Assembly: GCA_964497475.1 (NCBI GenBank)
Contig: CAZCDM010000171.1
Coordinates: 1-5,119 of the forward strand
Length of the DNA: 5,119 nucleotides
Direction of reading: 5' to 3'
Source of the DNA: CAZCDM01 sp964497475
GTDB lineage: Bacteria; Planctomycetota; Phycisphaerae; SM23-33
The stretch's first letter is position 1, and each line of letters opens with the position of its first letter. The translations under genes and the position numbers were made by a program. Under the pieces are notes generated by a model. That model searched no databases. It was not told the origin of the DNA and worked only from the letters and a program-made list of their open reading frames with translations. Positions 1 through 5,119 of this stretch are shown here, in pieces.

Positions 1-25
1 GAACGACCTCGAGTGTTTATCCCTG

Positions 26-58
26 CGGCGGTCCGGCCAACCCGGGCCGCCGTTTTTT
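26..58 (+). terminator. Rho-independent terminator of an upstream plus-strand gene
   Basis: The arms 26-36 (CGGCGGTCCGG) and 42-52 (CCGGGCCGCCG) pair over 11 bp, with a single T-G wobble at 32/46, around the 5-base loop CCAAC (37-41). Six T residues follow at 53-58. This is a textbook intrinsic terminator for transcription running left to right. On the minus strand no T-run follows the stem, so it should not act as the terminator of the leftward operon. The gene it serves lies outside the window: bases 1-25 show no stop codon in any plus frame before the hairpin, so its end cannot be placed. Confidence 0.87.
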
Positions 59-210
59 GCGCCCGCAGGTGGGCTTGACGAGTCCCCCAATGCCTTCAGT
101 GACGGCGAGGACTTGCTCCGTCATTCCCTGCCGCATTGGATTGCATTTCTATCGGCTTTTGCTGGGGGTATGCTGGGGGTATTATGGCATGATCGATGGC
201 ATCGCGAGGC
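59..210. other. Gene-free stretch between terminator and VanZ-like gene
   Basis: I see no convincing gene here. A plus-strand reading frame that starts at a TTG at 57 lacks a ribosome binding site and runs straight into the antisense of the VanZ-like gene, so it is best treated as chance. The stretch is visibly richer in A and T than the genes on its right. It holds a tandem repeat at 160-181 and a 7-bp direct repeat, ATGGCAT, at 184-190 and 196-202. No hairpin with a T-run is visible on the minus strand, so the leftward operon has no recognisable intrinsic terminator. Confidence 0.6.
160..181. repeat. 11-bp perfect tandem repeat, two copies
   Basis: The unit TGCTGGGGGTA occurs twice back to back, at 160-170 and 171-181. 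On the other strand it reads as two copies of a TACCCCCAGCA block. Paired direct repeats of this size in a non-coding stretch could be binding sites for a DNA-binding protein, or simply slippage products. No gene for a cognate protein is visible in the window. Confidence 0.8.
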
Positions 211-1536
211 TCATTTCGCGCCGGCGTGATGCCCGTCATCCGTCGCGGCCGAGCCGGCGGGGCGGGTTTGATATTGTTTTGCCAGCAGGCCTCCCAGGGC
301 GCCGCCGGCCAGGCAGCACAGCAGGTCGGTGGTGGTGGCGTATCGGCCGGGCAGCAAGAGCTGGCCCGCTTCGAGGATGATTCCCAGGATCAGCCCGGCC
401 AGGGCTCCACGCAGCACGTACTGTCGGATCGGCCGGGGCGCGTTGATCTGCCGGATGGCCACCCACGCGCCGAACAGCAGCAGCGTACGGACGAAGAGAA
501 AGACGTCGGCGGGCCGGCCTCGCATGGCGTAGTGGTACAGCGGCAGCCATTGGTCCCCTTTCGGCAGGGACTGTTCCAGCACGGCCCGGTCGAGGGTGAA
601 ATCAAACGGCTGCCACGCGAGGTAGGTGATGTAGAGCACCAGGGCGATGCACGCCCAGGACCGCTGGCCGGTGGGGCTGAAGCGGCCGGCCAGCAGCAGG
701 CTCAGCCCGGCCCCGACGGCGATGCCTACCGTCGAGACGGCCGATGCGGCCAGGCTCGGCGTGCGGGCCTCGATGAAGGCCTTGCCCGCCTCCAGCGCCA
801 GCATGAGCAGGAAGGCTGCGGCGACGGCCTGGCTGCGCCGGCTGCGGCCGGGTGCGGAGACAGCCGGGGCCAGCACCATCACCGCCACCGCCCAGAGCAA
901 GGCCCGGACGATCCAGTCGATGGCGGGCTTGTCGGCCAACTCGGCCCGCGGGTTCAGCGAGACCGCCTTGAGCGACCGCCAGACCGTCGAGACGTCCAGC
1001 GTCGGCAGGAAGGGGTAGAGTGCGTCGGCAGCCAGCAGCACCCCCAGGCCCACCGCGGCCAGGCGAAGCGGGTGCTCGGCCCACCACCACCGCAACTGCC
1101 GACAAAGCGCAGCCCATATCTCCCGGCCCCTGGCGGCACCAATGGCACCGCCGACAGCAGCGCCGGCGGTGTTCATCAGCAGGTCGTGCACGCCGGCTAC
1201 GCGGGTGGGGCTCATCAGCTGGATCGTCTCGATGACCAGGCTGAGCATGGCCCCGGCCAGAACGGCCAGGAGCAGGTCGGTCATGGGGGTGTGATCCTCG
1301 GCCAGGCTGGCACGCATGGCGATGAGCAGGCCCAGGGGCATGTACAGCAGGAGGTTGCTCAGAAGGTCCATCCGGGAGGGTTGCAGAGAGCCCATCGGCC
1401 AGAATGCTTTGGCCCGCGTGAAATTCCGAGCGGCGAGGTGTTGATCGGAACTCAGGTCCCAGGGCATGCAGCTGCCGTAGAGAACCAGCAGGGCAAAGAG
1501 AATGGACGCGACGGTCAGGACATGGCGATGCGTCAT
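211..1536 (-). CDS. VanZ-like polytopic membrane protein with three VanZ units
   Basis: A 441-residue integral membrane protein of the VanZ-like family; VanZ itself is the accessory teicoplanin-resistance protein of the VanA cluster, and its biochemical activity is unknown. About 12 hydrophobic segments fall into three sets of four. Each set ends in the family signature, a helix with E-x-x-Q followed by D-x(3)-N-x(2)-G-x(3)-G. Unit 1 has E103, Q106, P110, D118, N122, G125 and G129. Unit 2 has E249, K252, G271 and G275, but Ala and Ser at the D and N positions. Unit 3 has E389, Q392, P396, D404, G411 and G415. The E-to-D and E-to-G spacings (15 and 22 residues) are identical without gaps. A usual VanZ protein has one unit in roughly 150-200 residues. 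The ATG at 1536 lies 5 bases beyond the STAS stop and has no clear Shine-Dalgarno, which suggests translational coupling. The family call is firm; the cellular role is unknown. Confidence 0.85.
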   Translation of the reverse strand: MTHRHVLTVASILFALLVLYGSCMPWDLSSDQHLAARNFTRAKAFWPMGSLQPSRMDLLSNLLLYMPLGLLIAMRASLAEDHTPMTDLLLAVLAGAMLSLVIETIQLMSPTRVAGVHDLLMNTAGAAVGGAIGAARGREIWAALCRQLRWWWAEHPLRLAAVGLGVLLAADALYPFLPTLDVSTVWRSLKAVSLNPRAELADKPAIDWIVRALLWAVAVMVLAPAVSAPGRSRRSQAVAAAFLLMLALEAGKAFIEARTPSLAASAVSTVGIAVGAGLSLLLAGRFSPTGQRSWACIALVLYITYLAWQPFDFTLDRAVLEQSLPKGDQWLPLYHYAMRGRPADVFLFVRTLLLFGAWVAIRQINAPRPIRQYVLRGALAGLILGIILEAGQLLLPGRYATTTDLLCCLAGGALGGLLAKQYQTRPAGSAATDDGHHAGAK

Positions 1537-1541
1537 GGTGG

Positions 1542-1880
1542 CTAGGCCGACAGCGCGTTGATGGAGTCCTCAAGCGTGTCATCCAGCGGGGCGATGCGTT
1601 CCATACGGACAAGGCTGAAGATGCTGCGGACCTGCTCGGAGACATTGCACATGCGGAACTGGTCGCCGCGGGCGGTGACTTGTCGCAGGCAGGTCAGCAG
1701 CGCCCCGATGCCGCTGGAGTCGATGAAGTCGATCGTTTGCAGGTCGAGGATGAGGTGGCGGCCTGATTCCATGATGGGCAGCAGCGCGTTCTTGAAGTCG
1801 CGGTAGTTGCTCGCGTCGAGATGGGCCTCGCGCGGGGTGATGACGGTGGTGTTGTTGATCTCCTGAAATTCGATATTCAT
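1542..1880 (-). CDS. STAS-domain anti-sigma factor antagonist (SpoIIAA/RsbV-like)
   Basis: A 112-residue, soluble, single-domain STAS protein of the usual length for SpoIIAA/RsbV-type antagonists. In this family the unphosphorylated form binds a partner kinase or anti-sigma factor and releases its target; phosphorylation of one serine switches it off. The signature DFIDSSGIGAL covers residues 51-61. Ser56 (the second Ser of DSSG) matches the phosphorylated Ser58 of Bacillus SpoIIAA. The preceding strand (HLILDLQTI, residues 42-50) and the N-terminal strand with VITPREAHLDAS also fit the fold. The ATG at 1880 is preceded by TGGAG with a 7-base spacer. It lies 32 bases after the PAS/SpoIIE-like/HATPase gene and 5 bases before the VanZ-like gene, so all three are probably one transcript. 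Its partner is most simply the upstream gene product. The output target (sigma factor or other) is not visible. Confidence 0.92.
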   Translation of the reverse strand: MNIEFQEINNTTVITPREAHLDASNYRDFKNALLPIMESGRHLILDLQTIDFIDSSGIGALLTCLRQVTARGDQFRMCNVSEQVRSIFSLVRMERIAPLDDTLEDSINALSA

Positions 1881-1895
1881 GTGCGTGCTCCAGCA

Positions 1896-1910
1896 ACCCG
1901 CCTGGCGGGT
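1896..1910 (-). repeat. Perfect 7-bp inverted repeat in the operon gap
   Basis: ACCCGCC and GGCGGGT flank a single central base (1903), directly after the stop codon of the PAS/SpoIIE-like gene and three bases before the TGGAG ribosome binding site of the STAS gene (1888-1892 on the minus strand). In RNA a 5-bp G/C-rich stem with a 5-base loop is the likely form. No T-run follows, so it is not an intrinsic terminator. It could be a processing or stability element that sets the ratio of the large protein to the STAS protein, or a dimeric protein site. Confidence 0.6.
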
Positions 1911-1912
1911 GT

Positions 1913-3817
1913 CTACTCGGGGCCTCCTGATGGCGTTGATTCGGTGTTGCGTGTTGGCGTGCTCGGCAGGAGCTTGAGCATCCGGATGCAGTAGTGATCG
2001 TCCACGGTTTCGTGTCGGATTTCGTCGACGCAGTTGCGGATGAGGTAGAAGCCAAATTTCTGATCCTCGGACCCGTCGAGGGTGGGTGAGGGGGCGGCCT
2101 GGCCCGGCTGCATGGGCTGGCCCCAGTGATGCAGCTCGAGAAGGACCCGGTCGGAGCGGATTTCAATGTCCGCCCGGATGATTTTGTCGGTCTGGCCGGC
2201 GTAGCTGTGGATCATGATGTTGCTGGCCACTTCATTGGCGGCCAGTTCGAGACTGCCGCTGATGTCCTCGGTGATGTTTTCCTGGGCGCATTGCTGGCGG
2301 ACGAATTCCCGCAGTCGGAGCAGTTCGGTCAGCTCGCTGCGTAGTTCGATCTGCTTTCGGCCCGTTGCACTGTTCGGGCCGGTGGGGTCCAGCCTCACGG
2401 CCAGCAGGGTCAGCTCGTCGGGCAATGTCGAATCGTCGAACTGCTCGCAGAGCACTTGGCGGATGAAGTCGATGACAACCTCGACGGGTTCGGTGGCGTG
2501 GGCGAGCAGTTGCTGCTTGATCGTTTCGAGCGGCGCGGCGTGCTTCTCCAGTTCGGAGTGTTCCAGCAGGCCCGGGCAGAAGAACACCAGCAGGTCGTTC
2601 TCGGCCAGGGGGAGATTCTCCTGGCAGATCGAATCGAGTTGATCGGCCGAGAGGGGGCCCAGCTCGCTGGGCAGCTCGCGGCAGGAGGTCTCGCCGGGGC
2701 GCACCAGGAAGACCTCATCGTAGCCCAGGGCGACGCGCTGGCAGGTCTTGGCGGCGGTGTCGAAGCGGAGGTAGGTCACTTCCAGGAGGTGCTGGATTTG
2801 CGGCAGGCGGTCGAGGATGTCTCGACAGCCGAGGGTGACGATTTCCCGCGGCGTGGGCAGGGAGGTCATCTGCATGGAGTAGACCAGCCGGTTGACAGCC
2901 CGGAGGAAGAGAATCTTCACGCTGGCGGCAAGCATCGCCGCGGTAATGCCCTCGCCGCGAACGCGCCCCAGCAGCAGGTCGAAGTGGGTGTCGTCGTAGC
3001 GGATCATCTCGTGGAAGCAGCCGCCGCCGTGGGCGGTGTGCTCGGCCAGGACGCCCAGGCTCGCCCCGCTGCACAGCGGGGGCACGGGGCCGTCGAGCAG
3101 GGTGGTCTGGATGTGTCGGCTGACCTGGCTTTGCGTTTGCCTGGCGTGGTGGAGGTCATCTTCGGTCTGCTTGCGGGAGGTGATGTCCTCGACGATCTGG
3201 ATCAGCCCGGCGACGTTCTGTTCATTGTCGAGAATGGGCGAAACGTGCAGCCGGGCCAGGAACCGCTGGCCGTCCGGGTGGGTCTGGTCGAGGATGGCCT
3301 CGGCGGGCTGATGGGTCGCCAGAGCCCAGATGCCCGGATAAAAGTCAGCCGACTGCTGCGAGCCCTGGAGGCTTTCGTAGACGTGCTGGCCGGTGATTTC
3401 CTCGGGCGTGGTCCGCAACATACGGGCCAGTGACGCGTTGGCGGTCTGGTAGAAGAAGTCGGTATCCAGCAGGGCCACGCCCAGGGGCAGGGCATCGAGC
3501 AGGGTGCGGTATTGCTGGTCGGTCTGGACGAATTTATTCTCAGCCCGGCGGCGATCGGAGAACTCCTCGTCGAGCGAGCCCTGCAGCCGGCGCAGCCGAT
3601 GGTTCTGCCGGATGACGAGCAAGGCCAGAATCGCCAGGCCCAGCCCGGCCAGGACCGAGACCACTTCCCAGGGCCACTGGTCATCGAGAACCAGGTCCTC
3701 GGCGGGGATGGTCTGGGCCGAGGCCGACGCACAGGCAAGCAGCATCGCCGCACCGCAAGCCGACAGAGCCAGTGCTCCATATCGCCCCAGCCAGGTTGCG
3801 TGTCGACCCGATTTCAT
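1913..3817 (-). CDS. Membrane PAS - SpoIIE-like (degenerate PP2C) - HATPase regulator
   Basis: A 634-residue partner-switching regulator. Residues 1-35 look like a signal sequence (possible lipobox LLAC ending at Cys29, or cleavage after ASA at 34). A short extracytoplasmic piece and a membrane helix (51-69) follow, then a charged helix, a PAS/PAC domain (about 100-215), a linker helix, a SpoIIE/RsbU-type PP2C-like domain (about 235-477) and an RsbW-like HATPase domain (about 488-617). Such proteins normally set the phosphorylation state of a STAS partner, and that gene is next downstream. The domain order is clear but key residues are changed. GGD is GGG (Gly266), GDVSGKG is GRVRGEG (284-290), and TDG is CPG (Pro415); only Asp467 of the DDxT-like motif remains. 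In the kinase-like part Glu529 and Asn533 of the N box are kept, but the D-x-G of the G1 box is HWG (564-566), and the glycine loop reads KFGFYLI. The ATG at 3817 was chosen because it opens the signal sequence, follows GAGG by 4 bases and lies after a good promoter. An in-frame start at 3955 would add 46 unremarkable residues covering that promoter. Confidence 0.87.
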   Translation of the reverse strand: MKSGRHATWLGRYGALALSACGAAMLLACASASAQTIPAEDLVLDDQWPWEVVSVLAGLGLAILALLVIRQNHRLRRLQGSLDEEFSDRRRAENKFVQTDQQYRTLLDALPLGVALLDTDFFYQTANASLARMLRTTPEEITGQHVYESLQGSQQSADFYPGIWALATHQPAEAILDQTHPDGQRFLARLHVSPILDNEQNVAGLIQIVEDITSRKQTEDDLHHARQTQSQVSRHIQTTLLDGPVPPLCSGASLGVLAEHTAHGGGCFHEMIRYDDTHFDLLLGRVRGEGITAAMLAASVKILFLRAVNRLVYSMQMTSLPTPREIVTLGCRDILDRLPQIQHLLEVTYLRFDTAAKTCQRVALGYDEVFLVRPGETSCRELPSELGPLSADQLDSICQENLPLAENDLLVFFCPGLLEHSELEKHAAPLETIKQQLLAHATEPVEVVIDFIRQVLCEQFDDSTLPDELTLLAVRLDPTGPNSATGRKQIELRSELTELLRLREFVRQQCAQENITEDISGSLELAANEVASNIMIHSYAGQTDKIIRADIEIRSDRVLLELHHWGQPMQPGQAAPSPTLDGSEDQKFGFYLIRNCVDEIRHETVDDHYCIRMLKLLPSTPTRNTESTPSGGPE

Positions 3818-3856
3818 CACGCCTCGCCCATTCACGGAAAAGTATGACCACGACTT

Positions 3857-3884
3857 ATTGTATCGGCCAGATCGTGCCGAGCAA
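3857..3884 (-). promoter_or_regulatory. Predicted sigma70-type promoter of the leftward operon
   Basis: Read on the minus strand, TTGCTC (3884-3879) and TACAAT (3862-3857) are separated by 16 bases. The -10 box matches five of six consensus positions. Transcription would begin near 3850, about 33 bases before the ATG at 3817. This supports that start codon over the in-frame ATG at 3955, which lies upstream of the promoter. It is a pattern match only. Confidence 0.45.
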
Positions 3885-3931
3885 GTGATGACATCTGTCC
3901 TGATTCGCCAGGTGCGATTTTCGCCAGAGGC

Positions 3932-3960
3932 TTGCAGCGGCCCCGGCCAGGCCATAGGAT
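3932..3960 (+). promoter_or_regulatory. Possible promoter of the oxidoreductase gene
   Basis: TTGCAG (3932-3937) and TAGGAT (3955-3960) are separated by 17 bases and lie just upstream of the ribosome binding site, which would give a 5' leader of about 24 bases. Matches to consensus are three and four of six, so this is a weak call. The whole 173-base gap 3818-3990 between the divergent genes otherwise shows no hairpin or operator that I can recognise. Confidence 0.33.
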
Positions 3961-3975
3961 CACTTTACCCGATAC

Positions 3976-3983
3976 GGAAGGAG
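3976..3983 (+). promoter_or_regulatory. Strong Shine-Dalgarno fixing the oxidoreductase start
   Basis: GGAAGGAG ends 7 bases before the ATG at 3991. It is the best ribosome binding site in the window and settles that start against the later in-frame ATGs at 4030 and 4036. Confidence 0.85.
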
Positions 3984-3990
3984 AAACCTG

Positions 3991-5119
3991 ATGGCCAAGA
4001 AACATGAAGTCTTTTCACGCAAACTTCGCATGGGGATGGTTGGCGGTGGGCCGGGGGCGTTCATTGGCGAGGTGCACCGCAAGGCGGCCCGCATGGACGG
4101 CCAGATCGACATCGTCGCCGGCGCCTTCGACATCGACCCGAAGAAGTCCCGCAAGATGGGGCGCGAGCTGTACCTGCCCCGCAACCGCGCCTACGATACC
4201 TACCAGGACATGATCGCCGGCGAGCTGGCCCTGCTGGAAGACGAGCGGATCGACTTCGTCTCGATCACCACGCCGAACAATTCGCACTTCCCCATCGCCA
4301 AGGCGTTCCTCGAAGCCGGCTTCCACGTCTACTGCGAAAAGCCGATGACCATGGACGTCGCCGAGGCGAAAAAGCTGCGCGACGTCGTCCGCAAGACGCG
4401 GAAGGTTTTCGCGCTGAACCACAACTACACGGGCTATCCGATGGTCAAGCTCGCCCGCGACCTCGTCCGGGGCGGGCAGTTCGGCAAGGTCCGCAAGATC
4501 GATGTGCAGTACCCCCAGGGCTGGCTGGCCACGAAGGTCGACAACCAGCAGGCCGCCTGGCGGACCGACCCCAAGCAGGCCGGTGCAGGCGGCTGCCTGG
4601 GCGACATCGGTTCGCACGCGGAAAATCTCGCCGAGTACATCACCGGGCTGCGCATCACCGAGCTGTGTGCCGAACTGACGACCTTCGTCGGCCAGAGGAA
4701 ACTCGACGACGACGTCCTGGCCCTGCTGCGATTCCAGAAGGGCGCCAAGGGCGTGCTGCGATCCAGCCAGATCGCCATCGGCCACCAGAACGACCTGGCC
4801 ATCTGGGTCTACTGCGAGAAGGGCAGCGTCGAGTGGCACCAGGAGAACCCCAACGATCTGTACGTCTACCAGATCGACAAGCCGGTGGAAATCTGGCGGC
4901 GGGGGAACGACTACGTCGGGGCCGCCTCGCCGGCCGCCGCCCGCGCCTGCCGGTTGCCGTTCGGCCATAACGAAGCATTCTTCGAAGCCATGGCCAACCT
5001 GTACCTGAACTTCGCCGAGACGCTCCGCGGCCGCATCGCCAACGTGAAGGTCGACGACCTGGCCAGGGACTTCCCCACCGTCGACGACGGGCTGCGCGGC
5101 ATGCAGTTCATCGAGACGG
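3991..5119 (+). CDS. Gfo/Idh/MocA family oxidoreductase, 3' end cut by the window
   Basis: 376 codons are present with no stop. Family members of this kind have about 380-400 residues, so only a short C-terminal tail should be missing. These enzymes are NAD(P)-dependent and act on sugars, inositols or related alcohols. An N-terminal Rossmann fold carries the nucleotide loop VGGGPGAFIG (17-26) after the strand KLRMGM, followed by TPNNSH (94-99) and the family EKP motif (116-118), whose Lys117 is the expected catalytic lysine. The C-terminal alpha/beta domain has NYTGYPMV (145-152) and GDIGSH (204-209), with Asp205 and His209 in the usual substrate-site positions. No signal peptide is seen, so it should be cytoplasmic; the Tat-exported variants of the family are different. 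It is transcribed away from the partner-switch operon and I infer no functional link. The substrate cannot be told from sequence; sugar-phosphate isomerase or transporter genes to the right would help. Confidence 0.93.
   Translation, partial: MAKKHEVFSRKLRMGMVGGGPGAFIGEVHRKAARMDGQIDIVAGAFDIDPKKSRKMGRELYLPRNRAYDTYQDMIAGELALLEDERIDFVSITTPNNSHFPIAKAFLEAGFHVYCEKPMTMDVAEAKKLRDVVRKTRKVFALNHNYTGYPMVKLARDLVRGGQFGKVRKIDVQYPQGWLATKVDNQQAAWRTDPKQAGAGGCLGDIGSHAENLAEYITGLRITELCAELTTFVGQRKLDDDVLALLRFQKGAKGVLRSSQIAIGHQNDLAIWVYCEKGSVEWHQENPNDLYVYQIDKPVEIWRRGNDYVGAASPAAARACRLPFGHNEAFFEAMANLYLNFAETLRGRIANVKVDDLARDFPTVDDGLRGMQFIET

Noticed and set aside
59..110. Possible tRNA fragment or attachment core around GGGCTTGACGAGTCCCC
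   Set aside because: It superficially resembles a T-arm, but the GGTTCRANTCC consensus is absent and no acceptor or anticodon arms can be drawn.
57..380. Plus-strand frame of 107 codons beginning at a TTG beside the terminator
   Set aside because: The TTG start lies within the terminator T-run, there is no ribosome binding site, and its second half is antisense to the VanZ-like gene.
196..1545. Plus-strand open frame of 449 codons opposite the VanZ-like gene
   Set aside because: Its translation is low-complexity Gln/Gly/Arg-rich without a recognisable domain and has no ribosome binding site. It mirrors the codon bias of the real, clearly membrane-spanning VanZ-like gene on the minus strand.
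2456..3433. Plus-strand open frame of 325 codons opposite the SpoIIE-like gene
   Set aside because: It is antisense to a gene with recognisable PAS, PP2C-like and HATPase domains. The product is Gly/Ala/Val/Gln-rich with no motif, which is typical of a GC-rich shadow frame.
3818..3955. 46-residue N-terminal extension of the SpoIIE-like protein from an ATG at 3955
   Set aside because: The extension covers the predicted promoter and has no domain. The internal ATG at 3817 begins a proper signal sequence and has a GAGG upstream.
4015..4968. Minus-strand open frame of 317 codons opposite the oxidoreductase
   Set aside because: It is fully antisense to an unmistakable Gfo/Idh/MocA gene that has a strong Shine-Dalgarno. 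The product is a repetitive Asp/Val/Gly/Leu mix without domains.

Overview
The window is GC-rich and holds four protein genes in two divergent transcription units, plus a terminator left by a neighbour outside the left edge. No phylogenetic marker is present. The gene repertoire (a PAS/SpoIIE-like/HATPase fusion with its STAS partner, a large VanZ-like membrane protein and a Gfo/Idh/MocA oxidoreductase with a GGGPGAFIG nucleotide-binding loop) would suit a planctomycete-like bacterium, but this is an inference from general family knowledge.

Layout. Positions 1-58 end with a strong Rho-independent terminator reading rightward, which closes an unseen plus-strand transcript. Positions 59-210 contain no convincing gene but carry an 11-bp tandem repeat. 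From 3817 down to 211 on the minus strand lies a compact three-gene operon: a membrane-anchored PAS-SpoIIE-like-HATPase protein (1913-3817), a 112-residue STAS-domain anti-sigma factor antagonist (1542-1880) and a 441-residue polytopic VanZ-like protein (211-1536). Gaps are 32 and 5 bases, and a perfect 7-bp inverted repeat sits in the first gap. Positions 3818-3990 are a divergent promoter region. From 3991 to the right edge runs a nearly complete Gfo/Idh/MocA oxidoreductase on the plus strand.

How the genes may work together. The minus-strand operon looks like a partner-switching module: the STAS protein keeps the phosphorylatable serine motif (DSSG), and the large protein has the domains that normally dephosphorylate (PP2C/SpoIIE) and phosphorylate (RsbW-like HATPase) such a STAS protein. 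Read closely, the phosphatase domain lacks three of the four signature acidic metal ligands and the kinase domain lacks the G1-box Asp. The large protein therefore looks like a double pseudoenzyme, or a very divergent enzyme, that may act by binding. The third gene encodes three successive VanZ-like four-helix units in one chain, of which the middle one is degenerate. A degenerate partner-switch scaffold co-transcribed with a triple-VanZ membrane protein is the most unusual thing here. The oxidoreductase is divergently transcribed and probably functionally separate.
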